Shown here piece after piece: positions 36,780 to 44,604 of a stretch of DNA of 64,000 nucleotides. Every line of letters starts with the position of its first letter. Positions within the stretch are counted from its first letter, which is position 1. The stretch is from the NCBI GenBank assembly GCA_034416335.1, contig DAOULV010000013.1, positions 40,946 to 104,945 on the forward strand. Reading direction: 5' to 3'. This stretch comes from MGML01 sp034416335. GTDB lineage: Bacteria; Chloroflexota; Dehalococcoidia; Dehalococcoidales; UBA2162. The notes beneath the pieces were generated by a model. The model made no database searches. It was not told the origin of the DNA and saw nothing but the letters and a program-made list of their open reading frames with translations. The position numbers and the translations under genes were made by a program.

Positions 36780-37212
36780 AGTTACGCGGATTCTGGGACT
36801 GGATATCGGTGATAAAAGAATAGGGGTTGCACTCAGCGACCGTGGTGGAATTATTGCCAGTCCTTCAACGATTATTGACCGCACCGACCCGCAGCAGGAT
36901 ATCGATGCGATTACGGAAATCGTCCGGCAGAACGATGTCACGATGATTGTCGCCGGCCTGCCTTTAACGATGGACGGTACGACAGGTCACCAGGCCGAGA
37001 AGGTAAAAAGCTTTGTTGATAGCCTGTCGATGCATACCGAAGTTCCCGTCGTGTACAGGGACGAAAGCCTGACAACACTGGAAGCAAGACGGCTGATGCG
37101 GCTTACGCGAAAGAAGAAAAGACGGGAAAGGGAAAAGGATGATGCTGTTGCGGCTGCCTTCATACTCCAGGGATATCTCGACGAGAAAAAGGACGGTCCG
37201 GGTACAGGATAA
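36739..37212 (+). CDS. ruvX: Holliday junction resolvase-like RuvX (YqgF)
   Basis: Up to 157 residues. The family start is RILGLDIGDKRIGVALSD, followed by VAGLPLTMDGTTG, YRDESLTTLEARR and DDAVAAAFILQGYL. The only standard start in frame is TTG 36739, inside alaS. The homology-expected start falls on an ACG codon at 36784, nine bases after AAGGGG, so a non-canonical start or a mutated ATG is possible. RuvX is an RNase H-fold nuclease linked to rRNA processing and recombination. The alaS-ruvX order is common. Confidence 0.85.
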   Translation: MPKSLRIPAAARGKVTRILGLDIGDKRIGVALSDRGGIIASPSTIIDRTDPQQDIDAITEIVRQNDVTMIVAGLPLTMDGTTGHQAEKVKSFVDSLSMHTEVPVVYRDESLTTLEARRLMRLTRKKKRREREKDDAVAAAFILQGYLDEKKDGPGTG

Positions 37213-37251
37213 GCGGTGATGAAGGGCATATGAGCCGCGATAGAAGGCAAT

Positions 37252-37764
37252 ATGAATATACACCTGGTTGATAAAACATTTCTTAAAAAACCGAAAAACT
37301 ATCTGATACAAAGTCTGTTTGCCGTGATAGCGGTTGCCGTTATTCTTTATTTTGTCGAGACTGTTACTCATGCAGCTATCGTTGCCGCCCTGGGCGCAAG
37401 CACTTTCATCGTGTTCGCCATGCCGAAAACGGTTGCCGCCGAACCCAGGAGGCTTATCGGAGGACATATTACCGGGATTGTCTGTGGTCTGGCATGTTAT
37501 TTCAGCTGTTATACGGGCGATGCCGAGTCCTTTTTCGAGTCCAATGAGATTATACACTGGCTTCCGGCTGCTTTCGCGGTGGGTTTGTCTATCCTTTTGA
37601 TGACGATATTCAACTTCGAGCACCCGCCTGCTGCCGGCACCGCGCTGGGTATGGTTACTCACGAGTGGACCTGGGAAACTATCGTTTTTATTGTCGCGTT
37701 TGCCGTCGCTCTTGCGATAATAGGCGTATTGCTGAAAAAATACCTGAAAAACCTCTGTACATAA
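37252..37764 (+). CDS. HPP family membrane protein
   Basis: 170 residues with four hydrophobic segments and the family signature FEHPPAAGTALG in the third quarter, after ALGASTFIVFAMP near the start. HPP proteins are small integral membrane proteins; some plant members have been tied to nitrite transport. No direct evidence of substrate here. It sits between ruvX and tgt in the same direction. Confidence 0.85.
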   Translation: MNIHLVDKTFLKKPKNYLIQSLFAVIAVAVILYFVETVTHAAIVAALGASTFIVFAMPKTVAAEPRRLIGGHITGIVCGLACYFSCYTGDAESFFESNEIIHWLPAAFAVGLSILLMTIFNFEHPPAAGTALGMVTHEWTWETIVFIVAFAVALAIIGVLLKKYLKNLCT

Positions 37765-37779
37765 CCGGAGTCGGAACGG

Positions 37780-38955
37780 ATGAGTAAGTCCATCGTTTTT
37801 CATCTGGAAAAAACGGAAGGAAAAGCCAGGCTCGGCGAACTTGTTGTCCGAGGTATCACAATTCAGACCCCGGTGTTCATGCCGGTAGCCAGCCAGGCCA
37901 CGGTAAAGACGCTGACTTCGGACGAGATAAAGGAAATCGGCTTCGGTATTATCCTTTCCAACACCTATCATCTGTATCTCAGGCCAGGAATCGAAACAAT
38001 CGAGCGCCTGGGAGGTTTACATAAATATATGAACTGGGACGGCGCTATTCTTACCGACAGCGGAGGGTTCCAGGTATTCAGTCTCGCCCGGCTTCGCAGG
38101 CTGACGGACGAGGGAGTTGTTTTTCGTTCCCATATCGACGGCAGCGAACACCTGCTGACTCCAGAACTGGCCGTCAAATACCAGGAAGCGCTGGGGTCCG
38201 ATATCGCGATGGTCCTCGACGAATGTCCTGCCCACGATAAGGGTTACGAAAAAACGAGACTGTCTATGAACAGGACGCATCTCTGGGCGAAGAGATGCCT
38301 GGACACTCACAGTCGGGACGAACAGGCATTATTTGCCATCGTCCAGGGCGGTATATTCCCGGAACTGCGGCGGGAATCGGCGGAATACCTGTCATCCCTT
38401 GATTTTCCCGGCTATGCTGTAGGCGGTCTGAGCATCGGCGAGCCGAAGGAAATGACCGCCGGGATTGTCGATGCAACCGTACCCTGTCTGCCGGTGAACA
38501 AGCCGCGTTACCTGATGGGAGTAGGATCGCCCGAGGACCTGTTCGAGGGGGTATCGCGCGGGATAGATATGTTCGACTGCGTTCTGCCGACCCGTATTGC
38601 CAGGAACGGCTCTCTGTTTACCCGGACCGGCAGGGTGAATATATCAAACGCCCGTTTTGCCGGTATGGAAGGCCCGGTGGACCCGGAATGCGACTGCTAC
38701 TGCTGCCGGACCTTTTCGGCGTCGTACCTCCACCATTTGTTCAACACGAAGGAACTGCTTGCTTACAGGCTGGCTACGCTGCATAACCTGACGTTTGTTT
38801 CTAACCTGATGGAGAAAATTCGCGCGAGTATCAGCGAAGGTACCTTCGGCTCGTATAAAGAGGAGTTTTTATCCGGGTACCGGACAACGGATGAACAAGT
38901 CCGCGTCAGCCAGAAGCAGAAGTGGCTGAAGTCGAGGGAGAAGAACGGCAGCTAA
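37780..38955 (+). CDS. tgt: tRNA-guanine transglycosylase
   Basis: 391 residues with the whole Tgt signature set: ILSNTYHLYLRPG, TDSGGFQVFSLA (catalytic Asp), VGSPEDLFEGVSRGIDMFDCVLPTRI, and the zinc site CDCYCCRTF followed by HHLFNTKE. It exchanges guanine-34 for preQ1 in tRNAs with GUN anticodons. The gene ends at a hairpin formed by GCAGCTAA and TTAGCTGC (38950-38975), which may stop convergent transcription. Confidence 0.96.
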   Translation: MSKSIVFHLEKTEGKARLGELVVRGITIQTPVFMPVASQATVKTLTSDEIKEIGFGIILSNTYHLYLRPGIETIERLGGLHKYMNWDGAILTDSGGFQVFSLARLRRLTDEGVVFRSHIDGSEHLLTPELAVKYQEALGSDIAMVLDECPAHDKGYEKTRLSMNRTHLWAKRCLDTHSRDEQALFAIVQGGIFPELRRESAEYLSSLDFPGYAVGGLSIGEPKEMTAGIVDATVPCLPVNKPRYLMGVGSPEDLFEGVSRGIDMFDCVLPTRIARNGSLFTRTGRVNISNARFAGMEGPVDPECDCYCCRTFSASYLHHLFNTKELLAYRLATLHNLTFVSNLMEKIRASISEGTFGSYKEEFLSGYRTTDEQVRVSQKQKWLKSREKNGS

Positions 38956-39019
38956 TTTTCCCCCGTTAGCTGCAGATGCATTGCGTTTGATGCATACGAA
39001 TTCTCACTGATATTGAACG

Positions 39020-40147
39020 CTATTTTACCAGCGAGCTGCCGACGATGGAGCGGTTAATTTCAAGACTCACCGCAATCGAGGGGAAACCCGAAATGGCACG
39101 CCCCAGTCTTTCCACCTTTGTTTCCCTGCTGTACCCGTAGGCTCCGTGCAGTCGTCTTGCGGTTTCAATTATCTCCATGGCGGCGGGTATGACGAACAGC
39201 TTGGCGGCTGCTGCCTGTGTCTGCCAGTCGGACTCTTCTCTGTCTTCGGCACTGGCTGTTTTATAGGTCAGCCAGCGGCAGGCTTCCAGTTTTGCCTTCA
39301 TTTCGGCAAGCTCCCACCTGATTCCCTGCATAGCCGAGACCGGTTTGCCACGGCTGCTTCTTGTTTTTACATAGCCTACCGCTTCATCGAGGGCTGCCCG
39401 GGCCAGGCCGATGGCTGCGGCGCACTGTTCTATCTTCTCCGTGGCTATCCAGTAGAGAAGGATATCGTAACCCTTGCCTTTTTCCCCGAGGATGTTGTCA
39501 GTCGGTACCCGGTAATTATCGTAATAAACGTCAGCCGCTTCTATCCCCCCGCTTCCCGTCAGCTCCCAGATTTTCGGTGCCGAATAGCCGTCTGTAAGCT
39601 TTTCCGTGATGAAAGCGGTGCAGTCATTATTCTCATCCCTGGTGTATGTTACCGAATAACCTTCCCTGGCTCCGAAGGTGCTGAAACGTTTCATTCCGTT
39701 TATTATATAGCTGTCTCCGTCGGGGACAGCCGTAGTGGCGAGAGAGGATGCATCGGAACCCGTGCCTTCTTCGGTGAACTGGATACTGGCGTATGCAGAA
39801 CCGTCGCAGAAAGGTCGCAGATATTTATTCTTTATCTCTTCGGAACCGTATTTAGCAATCGACAGGGGAATGCTGTTATTGAATCCGACCAGCCACCAGA
39901 CTCCTGTTCCCGAGTAAGCAAGTTGCTCGATAACCAGAATACAGTCAAGATTTCCTGATTCGGTGCCACCGTATTCCTTGGGTACGGTCATACCCAGAAA
40001 ACCGAGAGAGGCCAGTTTCTTGATGAGGTCGTCCGGAAGTCTTCCTTCTTTGTCCAGTTTTTCAGCTATCGGCTCTATCTCGCGGTCGGAAAATCCCCTT
40101 GCCAGTCGCTGTATTGCGATTTGTCCTTCGGTCAGGTTGAAGTCCAT
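39020..40147 (-). CDS. Acyl-CoA dehydrogenase family protein
   Basis: 375 residues: FAD-binding YASIQFTEEGTGSDASSL, C-terminal helical domain with ARAALDEAVGYVKTRSSRGKPV and GAYGYSRETKVERLGR. The usual catalytic Glu position is hard to place by eye. FAD enzyme oxidising an acyl-CoA to the enoyl-CoA. It is the last gene of the homocysteine operon and may simply be co-transcribed. AAGGAG upstream. Confidence 0.88.
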   Translation of the reverse strand: MDFNLTEGQIAIQRLARGFSDREIEPIAEKLDKEGRLPDDLIKKLASLGFLGMTVPKEYGGTESGNLDCILVIEQLAYSGTGVWWLVGFNNSIPLSIAKYGSEEIKNKYLRPFCDGSAYASIQFTEEGTGSDASSLATTAVPDGDSYIINGMKRFSTFGAREGYSVTYTRDENNDCTAFITEKLTDGYSAPKIWELTGSGGIEAADVYYDNYRVPTDNILGEKGKGYDILLYWIATEKIEQCAAAIGLARAALDEAVGYVKTRSSRGKPVSAMQGIRWELAEMKAKLEACRWLTYKTASAEDREESDWQTQAAAAKLFVIPAAMEIIETARRLHGAYGYSRETKVERLGRAISGFPSIAVSLEINRSIVGSSLVK

Positions 40148-40181
40148 TGGTTCTCCTTGCTGTTTCGAGTATGGTATCTGG

Positions 40182-40925
40182 TTATTGTTTATAGGGGAGA
40201 TGTCCGCAGTGCGGGCACTCAGGGTCCCTTTTTACACTGAGTTCCATAAAGTTCATACCCACGCCGTCGTATACCAGCAGCCGGTTGGCCAGCAGCTTGC
40301 CGATACCTGTAAGGTATTTGATTGCCTCCGTAGCCTGCAGACAACCGATTACTCCGGGGGCGACTCCCAGTACCGGGAACTTTTCCTTTGGAATATCCCC
40401 CCTGTAAATGCACCGCAGGCAGGCGGTTTCACCGGGGATTATGGTCATCGCCCTGCCTTCGAGGCCGTGTACCGCCCCGTGAAAGTAGGGAATATTGTGC
40501 CTGATTGCCGCCTGGTTGAGCAGGAACCGTGTCGGCAGGTTATCCATCGCGTCCATTATCAGGTCGCAGCCCTCGGTAAGGTCGTAAACATTACTCTCGT
40601 CGATTATTTCCCTGATGGCTTCTATCTTTATATTTCCGTTCATGCCGGAAAGTTTTACGTCTGCCGATTCAGCCTTCGATTTGCCTACGTCGGCATCCCA
40701 GTGGAGAATCTGGCGGTTAAGGTTACTGGTCTCGATAATATCCTGGTCGACAATCCTGATTGTTCCTATTCCGGCTTCGGTGAGGTATATGCAGATAGGC
40801 GAGCCCAGTCCGCCGCAGCCGGCGACAAAAGCCTTCGACCGCTTGAGTTTTTCCTGTCCTGCCTCGCCGAAACCCCTCATTATTATCTGGCGGTCGTATC
40901 TTTCCAGTTCGTTCTCGTTAAGCAT
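40182..40925 (-). CDS. moeB: MoeB/ThiF-type E1 adenylyltransferase
   Basis: 247 residues. Starts LERYDRQIIMRGFGEAGQEKL, then the ATP-binding GCGGLGSPICIYL, DADVGKSKAE, and DAMDNLPTRFLLN. Zinc Cys pairs CLRC and CPHC are present. Such enzymes adenylate the C-terminal Gly of a ubiquitin-like sulfur carrier (MoaD/ThiS). No carrier gene is adjacent. In this operon, sulfur activation for homocysteine synthesis is a plausible role, beside molybdopterin synthesis. Confidence 0.85.
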   Translation of the reverse strand: MLNENELERYDRQIIMRGFGEAGQEKLKRSKAFVAGCGGLGSPICIYLTEAGIGTIRIVDQDIIETSNLNRQILHWDADVGKSKAESADVKLSGMNGNIKIEAIREIIDESNVYDLTEGCDLIMDAMDNLPTRFLLNQAAIRHNIPYFHGAVHGLEGRAMTIIPGETACLRCIYRGDIPKEKFPVLGVAPGVIGCLQATEAIKYLTGIGKLLANRLLVYDGVGMNFMELSVKRDPECPHCGHLPYKQ

Positions 40926-40951
40926 TCCGCGTACTCCTTTCCGGACGGTTG

Positions 40952-41689
40952 TCAGTCGGTCCGGTTGAGTCTGAGTTTTCCCCGTACGCCTATTTTATCA
41001 CCAATGATTATAATAGTCCCTTTTAACCCCGGGATCGTTTCCGCGAATTCAAGTCCGGCAGGTATATCGTCCGCTGTCCGGATTTTATTACAGACTGCCG
41101 TTGCCACGGCATCGGCAAGTGAAGCGGACGGAGATAATATAACCACGGCGTCGGCTTTTCCGTAACTCAGGGAATGCCCGACCGTGCCGGATGAGGTACA
41201 GATTCCGAACGGCGTATCTTCCGGTTCTATTTCCAGCGCTATCCGGTTGCTGAGAGGTGAGTCACCCGCGTATATACTCACCGTTCTTTTCGACAGGCTT
41301 TTCATAAATATGTCGCCGCCGTTTTCGACGATTACCTCCGGTGAATATTCGAGTAGTTCTTTCCCCACGTATTCGGCAATGGCACCCGCGACTGCCGCCA
41401 TAGGTCCGACACCTGCAGCAGCGGCGGATTCCGCCATACTCCTGACTATCAACGGCGCACCGTCACCTGTAGAAAACGGTTCCAGGGTTGTCAGGAATTC
41501 CGGATTACGCTCGATATATTTCTCAAGGATACCGCGATATTTCTCGACCAGCCGTTCGGCTTTGCTCCTGAGGTTCTTCCGGGCGCGTATATAGAGGTCC
41601 GTCTCCTTAACGGTTACATTGAAAGACACCAGATCCTTGCCGCGGACTCGGTTGCGATATGTTCTCGGTTCATAAATATGGTCGTTCAT
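40952..41689 (-). CDS. UPF0280 (COG2122) protein, homocysteine synthesis factor
   Basis: 245 residues, distantly ApbE-like: EPFSTGDGAPLIVRSMAESAA, GAIAEYVGKELL, VIVENGGDIFM, GICTSSGTVGHSLSYGKADAV. The COG2122 family is one of three protein families genetically required for homocysteine synthesis from aspartate semialdehyde in Methanosarcina; the other two, DUF39 and NIL-ferredoxin, are encoded in this same operon. Overlaps the GNAT gene by four bases (ATGA). Confidence 0.9.
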   Translation of the reverse strand: MNDHIYEPRTYRNRVRGKDLVSFNVTVKETDLYIRARKNLRSKAERLVEKYRGILEKYIERNPEFLTTLEPFSTGDGAPLIVRSMAESAAAAGVGPMAAVAGAIAEYVGKELLEYSPEVIVENGGDIFMKSLSKRTVSIYAGDSPLSNRIALEIEPEDTPFGICTSSGTVGHSLSYGKADAVVILSPSASLADAVATAVCNKIRTADDIPAGLEFAETIPGLKGTIIIIGDKIGVRGKLRLNRTD

Positions 41690-42222
41690 CTTTCGTCATC
41701 AGTCAGGATAGCATACACGAAGGAGTCGAACCAGTGTGGATTGCCGTTGTCATCGGTCCTGAAATAAGTATTTCCCCTCAGTAATCCTTCCCTTGTCATC
41801 CCGCATTTCTCCAGTACTCTCCAGGAAGCCGGGTTCGCGGGAGTACAGTAGGCAACTATCCTGTGGGCTTTCAGTTCACTGAATACATACTCTATTACAG
41901 CTCGGGCAGCTTCTGTGCAATAACCTTTGTTATGAAATGCCGGGTTGAATATATATCCGATTTCCCATGTCCTTAATATCTCAAAATCGGTCTGGAAAAG
42001 AGAGATATGACCGATGAGCTTGTTCTTGGTATCCTCCTTCAAGATAACCGCCCACCAGTTAATGCTGTTCGCTCTTTTCAAAGCGTATTCCTTCGCTTCT
42101 TCCAGGGATACCGGGTTGCCCGGTTCGAACCGGTATGTCTCTTCAAGCGACAGATATTCATAAAGGTCCGGATAGTCACTTTCCTTGAAGGGACGGACTA
42201 CCAGACGATCGGTTTCCAGCAT
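41686..42222 (-). CDS. GNAT N-acetyltransferase (RimJ/RimL-like)
   Basis: 178 residues. Starts LETDRLVVRPFKESDYPDLYEYL and has the acetyl-CoA loop NPAFHNKGYCTEAARAVIEY and the C-terminal RVLEKCGMTREGLLRG, typical of RimJ-type acetyltransferases acting on protein N-termini or small amines. Lies in the homocysteine operon and is translationally coupled to the UPF0280 gene; a link to sulfur metabolism is unproven. Confidence 0.85.
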   Translation of the reverse strand: MLETDRLVVRPFKESDYPDLYEYLSLEETYRFEPGNPVSLEEAKEYALKRANSINWWAVILKEDTKNKLIGHISLFQTDFEILRTWEIGYIFNPAFHNKGYCTEAARAVIEYVFSELKAHRIVAYCTPANPASWRVLEKCGMTREGLLRGNTYFRTDDNGNPHWFDSFVYAILTDDER

Positions 42223-42240
42223 AGATACTCCTTCAGAAGT

Positions 42241-42651
42241 CTAGAAATGAAGTTCCATTGCCCGTGGAGGGCAGGTCTTTATGCACAGTCCGCAGGCGAT
42301 ACATTTTTTGTCGCGGAAAAGTACTCTTCGGGTTGACCCCTCCAGCTCGAATGCTCCGGCGGGGCAGACGGTTATACAGGAGCCGCAGTGAGTGCACCTT
42401 TCTTCATTGCGTATAACATCCTGGCTGAGCGACTGTATCTGGACTCCGGTTTTTGTGAGATACTCGATTCCCCTGTCATAGTCGTCCTGCTTTCCCGTCA
42501 TTTCGAGTACCAGGAGGCCTTCCTCCTCGGGCGTTACCGAGGCCTTCAGGATATTAAAATCCAGGTTATAATCTCTTACCAGGCGGCTGACTATCGGCCT
42601 GTCCACCAGCCGTCTCGGGAATCGTAATACTATTCTTTTTGAAGCTGCCAT
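42241..42651 (-). CDS. NIL domain ferredoxin (MA1822-like)
   Basis: 136 residues: an N-terminal NIL domain (about 1-78, as found in methionine ABC transporters) followed by two [4Fe-4S] ferredoxin motifs, CTHCGSCITVCP and CIACGLCIKTCP. This matches the partner of the DUF39 homocysteine enzyme, thought to supply electrons for the persulfide chemistry. Directly downstream of hcyS, AGGTGG upstream of its ATG. Confidence 0.9.
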   Translation of the reverse strand: MAASKRIVLRFPRRLVDRPIVSRLVRDYNLDFNILKASVTPEEEGLLVLEMTGKQDDYDRGIEYLTKTGVQIQSLSQDVIRNEERCTHCGSCITVCPAGAFELEGSTRRVLFRDKKCIACGLCIKTCPPRAMELHF

Positions 42652-42719
42652 CTATTCCACCTCTTTCAGTTTATCGGTCTCTGCCGGGCCGGATTAGCAG
42701 CCCGGCAGGACTATATTTA

Positions 42720-43937
42720 TTAAGTGCTCTCTATTTCGACAGGTCTTTCATTCAGCGGCTTGAATTTGAGGCCGGAATCGGCGCCGGGTATCGACGCTAC
42801 CGGTGAGGTCAGCAGAAAATCTCCCTTCTGAATCCATTCCTTGAGTATCGCAGCCACCTCCACGGCGCGTGAATAGCTGGACAATGACGCCGTGGGGACT
42901 TTCTTGTTCCGGATTTTTATATATCCACTCCTGAGCTCATTATATGTCACTTCCGCAACTATATCCGGTCTGTTCTGCGGGTACGCCGAAGAGTAGTCGA
43001 TTACAGCGGCGATTATTTCATCGTCGGTTATGGTCGTATACTCCAGGATTTCCTCCGACAGTATTGGTATCGGTATACCTACTCCGACGCTGAGTGTCGC
43101 ACCGTAACCAAGCATACTGGTACCGACCAGCCACCTCGGGCTCATCCCCTTGAGGTCGCCGATTAAAGCCAGCGTACCGGCTCCACGGGTCGGCACACCT
43201 TTTTCGGTCCTGGGAGCGGTTGGATTATGCTGCGTTCCCTGCCAGGCTACGTAACCCGTTCCGCCGCCAAGGAACACCCTCGTACCTATCCCGATGGTCT
43301 TGTAATAAGGATCGTTAAACAGCGGCGAAAGCTGCCCGGCACTGCAGTAGTTGGCGTTGCCGAGTCGGGGTTTCAGCATTCCCATATAGGTGTATATCGT
43401 TTTATCGGACGCATTCACGGCAACATTGTAGTTCTGGTAGACGTTCCTCAGGTCATAAAGTACCGCTTCGTTCAGGTCCTTGATGTTTATCCAGGTGTCC
43501 AGCTTTTTTCGCGGATAACAGTCGGTACCATAAGCGGTTGCCGATAATCTTACATCCCTGCCTGCAGCGAGTTCCTCGATAACGTGTCCGCCGCCGTAGT
43601 TGAATTCACCGGGGTGGATCCTGTTTCTCGGGTCATCATCGGGCATGGCGGTCGCGCCGATTATAATGTCGACTGCCGCCACTCCCGTGTAGGCGGGGAC
43701 GTCATTCAGGTATGTCCTTCCGCCGCCGAGTTTGATACGCGGACTCGAATGTCCGATATTCAGATAGGCGCTCGATGAGCACATCGCGCTGAAAGTACCG
43801 GTCGTTACGACATCCACTTCTCGTGCCGTTTCCTTTATTCCTTTTTCTTTCGCATAGTCGATTATTTCTTCAGCGGTTAATACTACCGCCTTGCCTGATT
43901 TTATTTTCTCGTTTATTTCCTCGATGGTTTTTGGCAT
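42720..43937 (-). CDS. Homocysteine biosynthesis protein (DUF39 family)
   Basis: 405 residues from ATG 43937, five bases after GGTGGAGG; a GTG four codons upstream lies inside that site. Family blocks include GTFSAMCSSSAYLNIGH, GGGRTYLNDV and RDVRLSATAYGTDCYPRK. Cys53 and Cys140 are the candidates for persulfide-carrying residues. It incorporates sulfide into aspartate semialdehyde to give homocysteine, the precursor of methionine, without O-acylhomoserine. A methionine-codon leader peptide and a terminator lie 60-210 bases upstream. Confidence 0.9.
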   Translation of the reverse strand: MPKTIEEINEKIKSGKAVVLTAEEIIDYAKEKGIKETAREVDVVTTGTFSAMCSSSAYLNIGHSSPRIKLGGGRTYLNDVPAYTGVAAVDIIIGATAMPDDDPRNRIHPGEFNYGGGHVIEELAAGRDVRLSATAYGTDCYPRKKLDTWINIKDLNEAVLYDLRNVYQNYNVAVNASDKTIYTYMGMLKPRLGNANYCSAGQLSPLFNDPYYKTIGIGTRVFLGGGTGYVAWQGTQHNPTAPRTEKGVPTRGAGTLALIGDLKGMSPRWLVGTSMLGYGATLSVGVGIPIPILSEEILEYTTITDDEIIAAVIDYSSAYPQNRPDIVAEVTYNELRSGYIKIRNKKVPTASLSSYSRAVEVAAILKEWIQKGDFLLTSPVASIPGADSGLKFKPLNERPVEIEST

Positions 43938-43999
43938 TTTAACCTCCACCTGATATTAGTTACGTATTCTTTCGTAGTCAATGGATTATGAGCATAAAA

Positions 44000-44027
44000 A
44001 AGCCCGGAAGCATTTGCTTCCGGGCTT
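44000..44027 (-). terminator. Attenuator terminator before the homocysteine operon
   Basis: On the minus strand AAGCCCGGAAGC, loop AAAT, GCTTCCGGGCTT, then a T run: a 12-bp perfect stem. Its 5' arm (44027-44016) overlaps GCCAAGCCC (44030-44022), which is complementary to GGGCTTGGC (44088-44080) in the leader, giving an alternative antiterminator. Confidence 0.9.
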
Positions 44028-44053
44028 GGCTTACTATCTGTTCGGGACTGGTG

Positions 44054-44149
44054 TTACATGGTCCCCGAACTGGCGGCATGCCAAGCCCAGGGCATCATCA
44101 TACGAAATGTCCCTCTCTCGTAACCAGACTCGCCTTTCCAGTTCGGCAC
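44054..44149 (-). CDS. Methionine-rich leader peptide of the homocysteine operon (31 aa)
   Basis: GTG start at 44149 with GGAGG six bases upstream, 31 codons, TAA at 44054. The middle reads RMMMPWAWH: three consecutive ATG codons (44101-44093) and two TGG; the last sense codon before the stop is also ATG. The frame lies between a consensus promoter and the attenuator terminator. A ribosome waiting at the first ATG would cover about as far as 44089, leaving GGGCTTGGC free to form the antiterminator; a hairpin at 44070-44040 (GTTCGGGGAC / GTCCCGAAC) fits inside it. This is the logic of amino-acid attenuation, here sensing methionyl-tRNA. Confidence 0.75.
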   Translation of the reverse strand: MPNWKGESGYERGTFRMMMPWAWHAASSGTM

Positions 44150-44190
44150 TGAAGACCTCCGTTAATTGGTGCTTTTATCAGGCTTATTCG

Positions 44191-44219
44191 ATTGTATAGT
44201 ATCGTTGCGGAAGTGTCAA
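44191..44219 (-). promoter_or_regulatory. Promoter of the homocysteine operon
   Basis: Minus strand TTGACA, 17 bases, TACAAT. Transcription would start near 44184, about 35 bases before the leader peptide. Confidence 0.8.
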
Positions 44220-44255
44220 ATATCAGGTGGTTCTGTTTGTATATGGTTGGTCTTG

Positions 44256-44357
44256 TTGTCATTGCGAGTCCTTGACGTAGTCGAGACGAAGCAATCCCCA
44301 GGTTCGATTATAGAGATTGCCACGTCGTCCGCCGAGGCGGACTCCTCGCAATGACAA
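44256..44357. repeat. TCATTGCGAG-type palindromic repeat (MITE-like)
   Basis: TTGTCATTGCGAG (44256-44268) and CTCGCAATGACAA (44345-44357) are perfect 13-bp inverted ends; internal sequence contains GAAGCAATC and GCCACGTCG-type segments. This is a well-known widely distributed intergenic repeat type. It lies between the divergent hcyS and aspS promoters. Confidence 0.8.
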
Positions 44358-44531
44358 AGGAGGAACGGATTACCGCGGGCTTTGCCTCCTCTCAACAATA
44401 CTTTCGCCCTTTCACGCAAACTAATCTTTACTGCTCAATCGGGGTACTACGTGAGAGGGAGACAACAGGGATGAGTATGAGGAACAACGGACTGAAAAAT
44501 GACAGGTAGAGTATCATTTAGGCTCGAAGTA

Positions 44532-44561
44532 TTGAAGAATAGCCTGTTCATAAGCTATAAT
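44532..44561 (+). promoter_or_regulatory. Promoter of aspS-tig-clpP
   Basis: TTGAAG, 18 bases, TATAAT, ending 44 bases before the aspS start. Confidence 0.6.
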
Positions 44562-44604
44562 CGCTAATAGGAGACCCTCTACAATTTTCCCCCGGAGTAA
44601 ATTT

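Noticed and set aside
43998..44190. SAM, cobalamin or T-box riboswitch before the homocysteine operon
   Set aside because: Core motifs of these classes (SAM-I GGCAACC region, B12 box, T-box GGTGG) are not found; AGAGAGGGAC is only a passing similarity. The Met-codon reading frame explains the conserved features better.
44290..44320. tRNA T-loop (GGTTCGATTA)
   Set aside because: It lies inside the TCATTGCGAG repeat and no cloverleaf can be built around it. No tRNA gene was found in the window.
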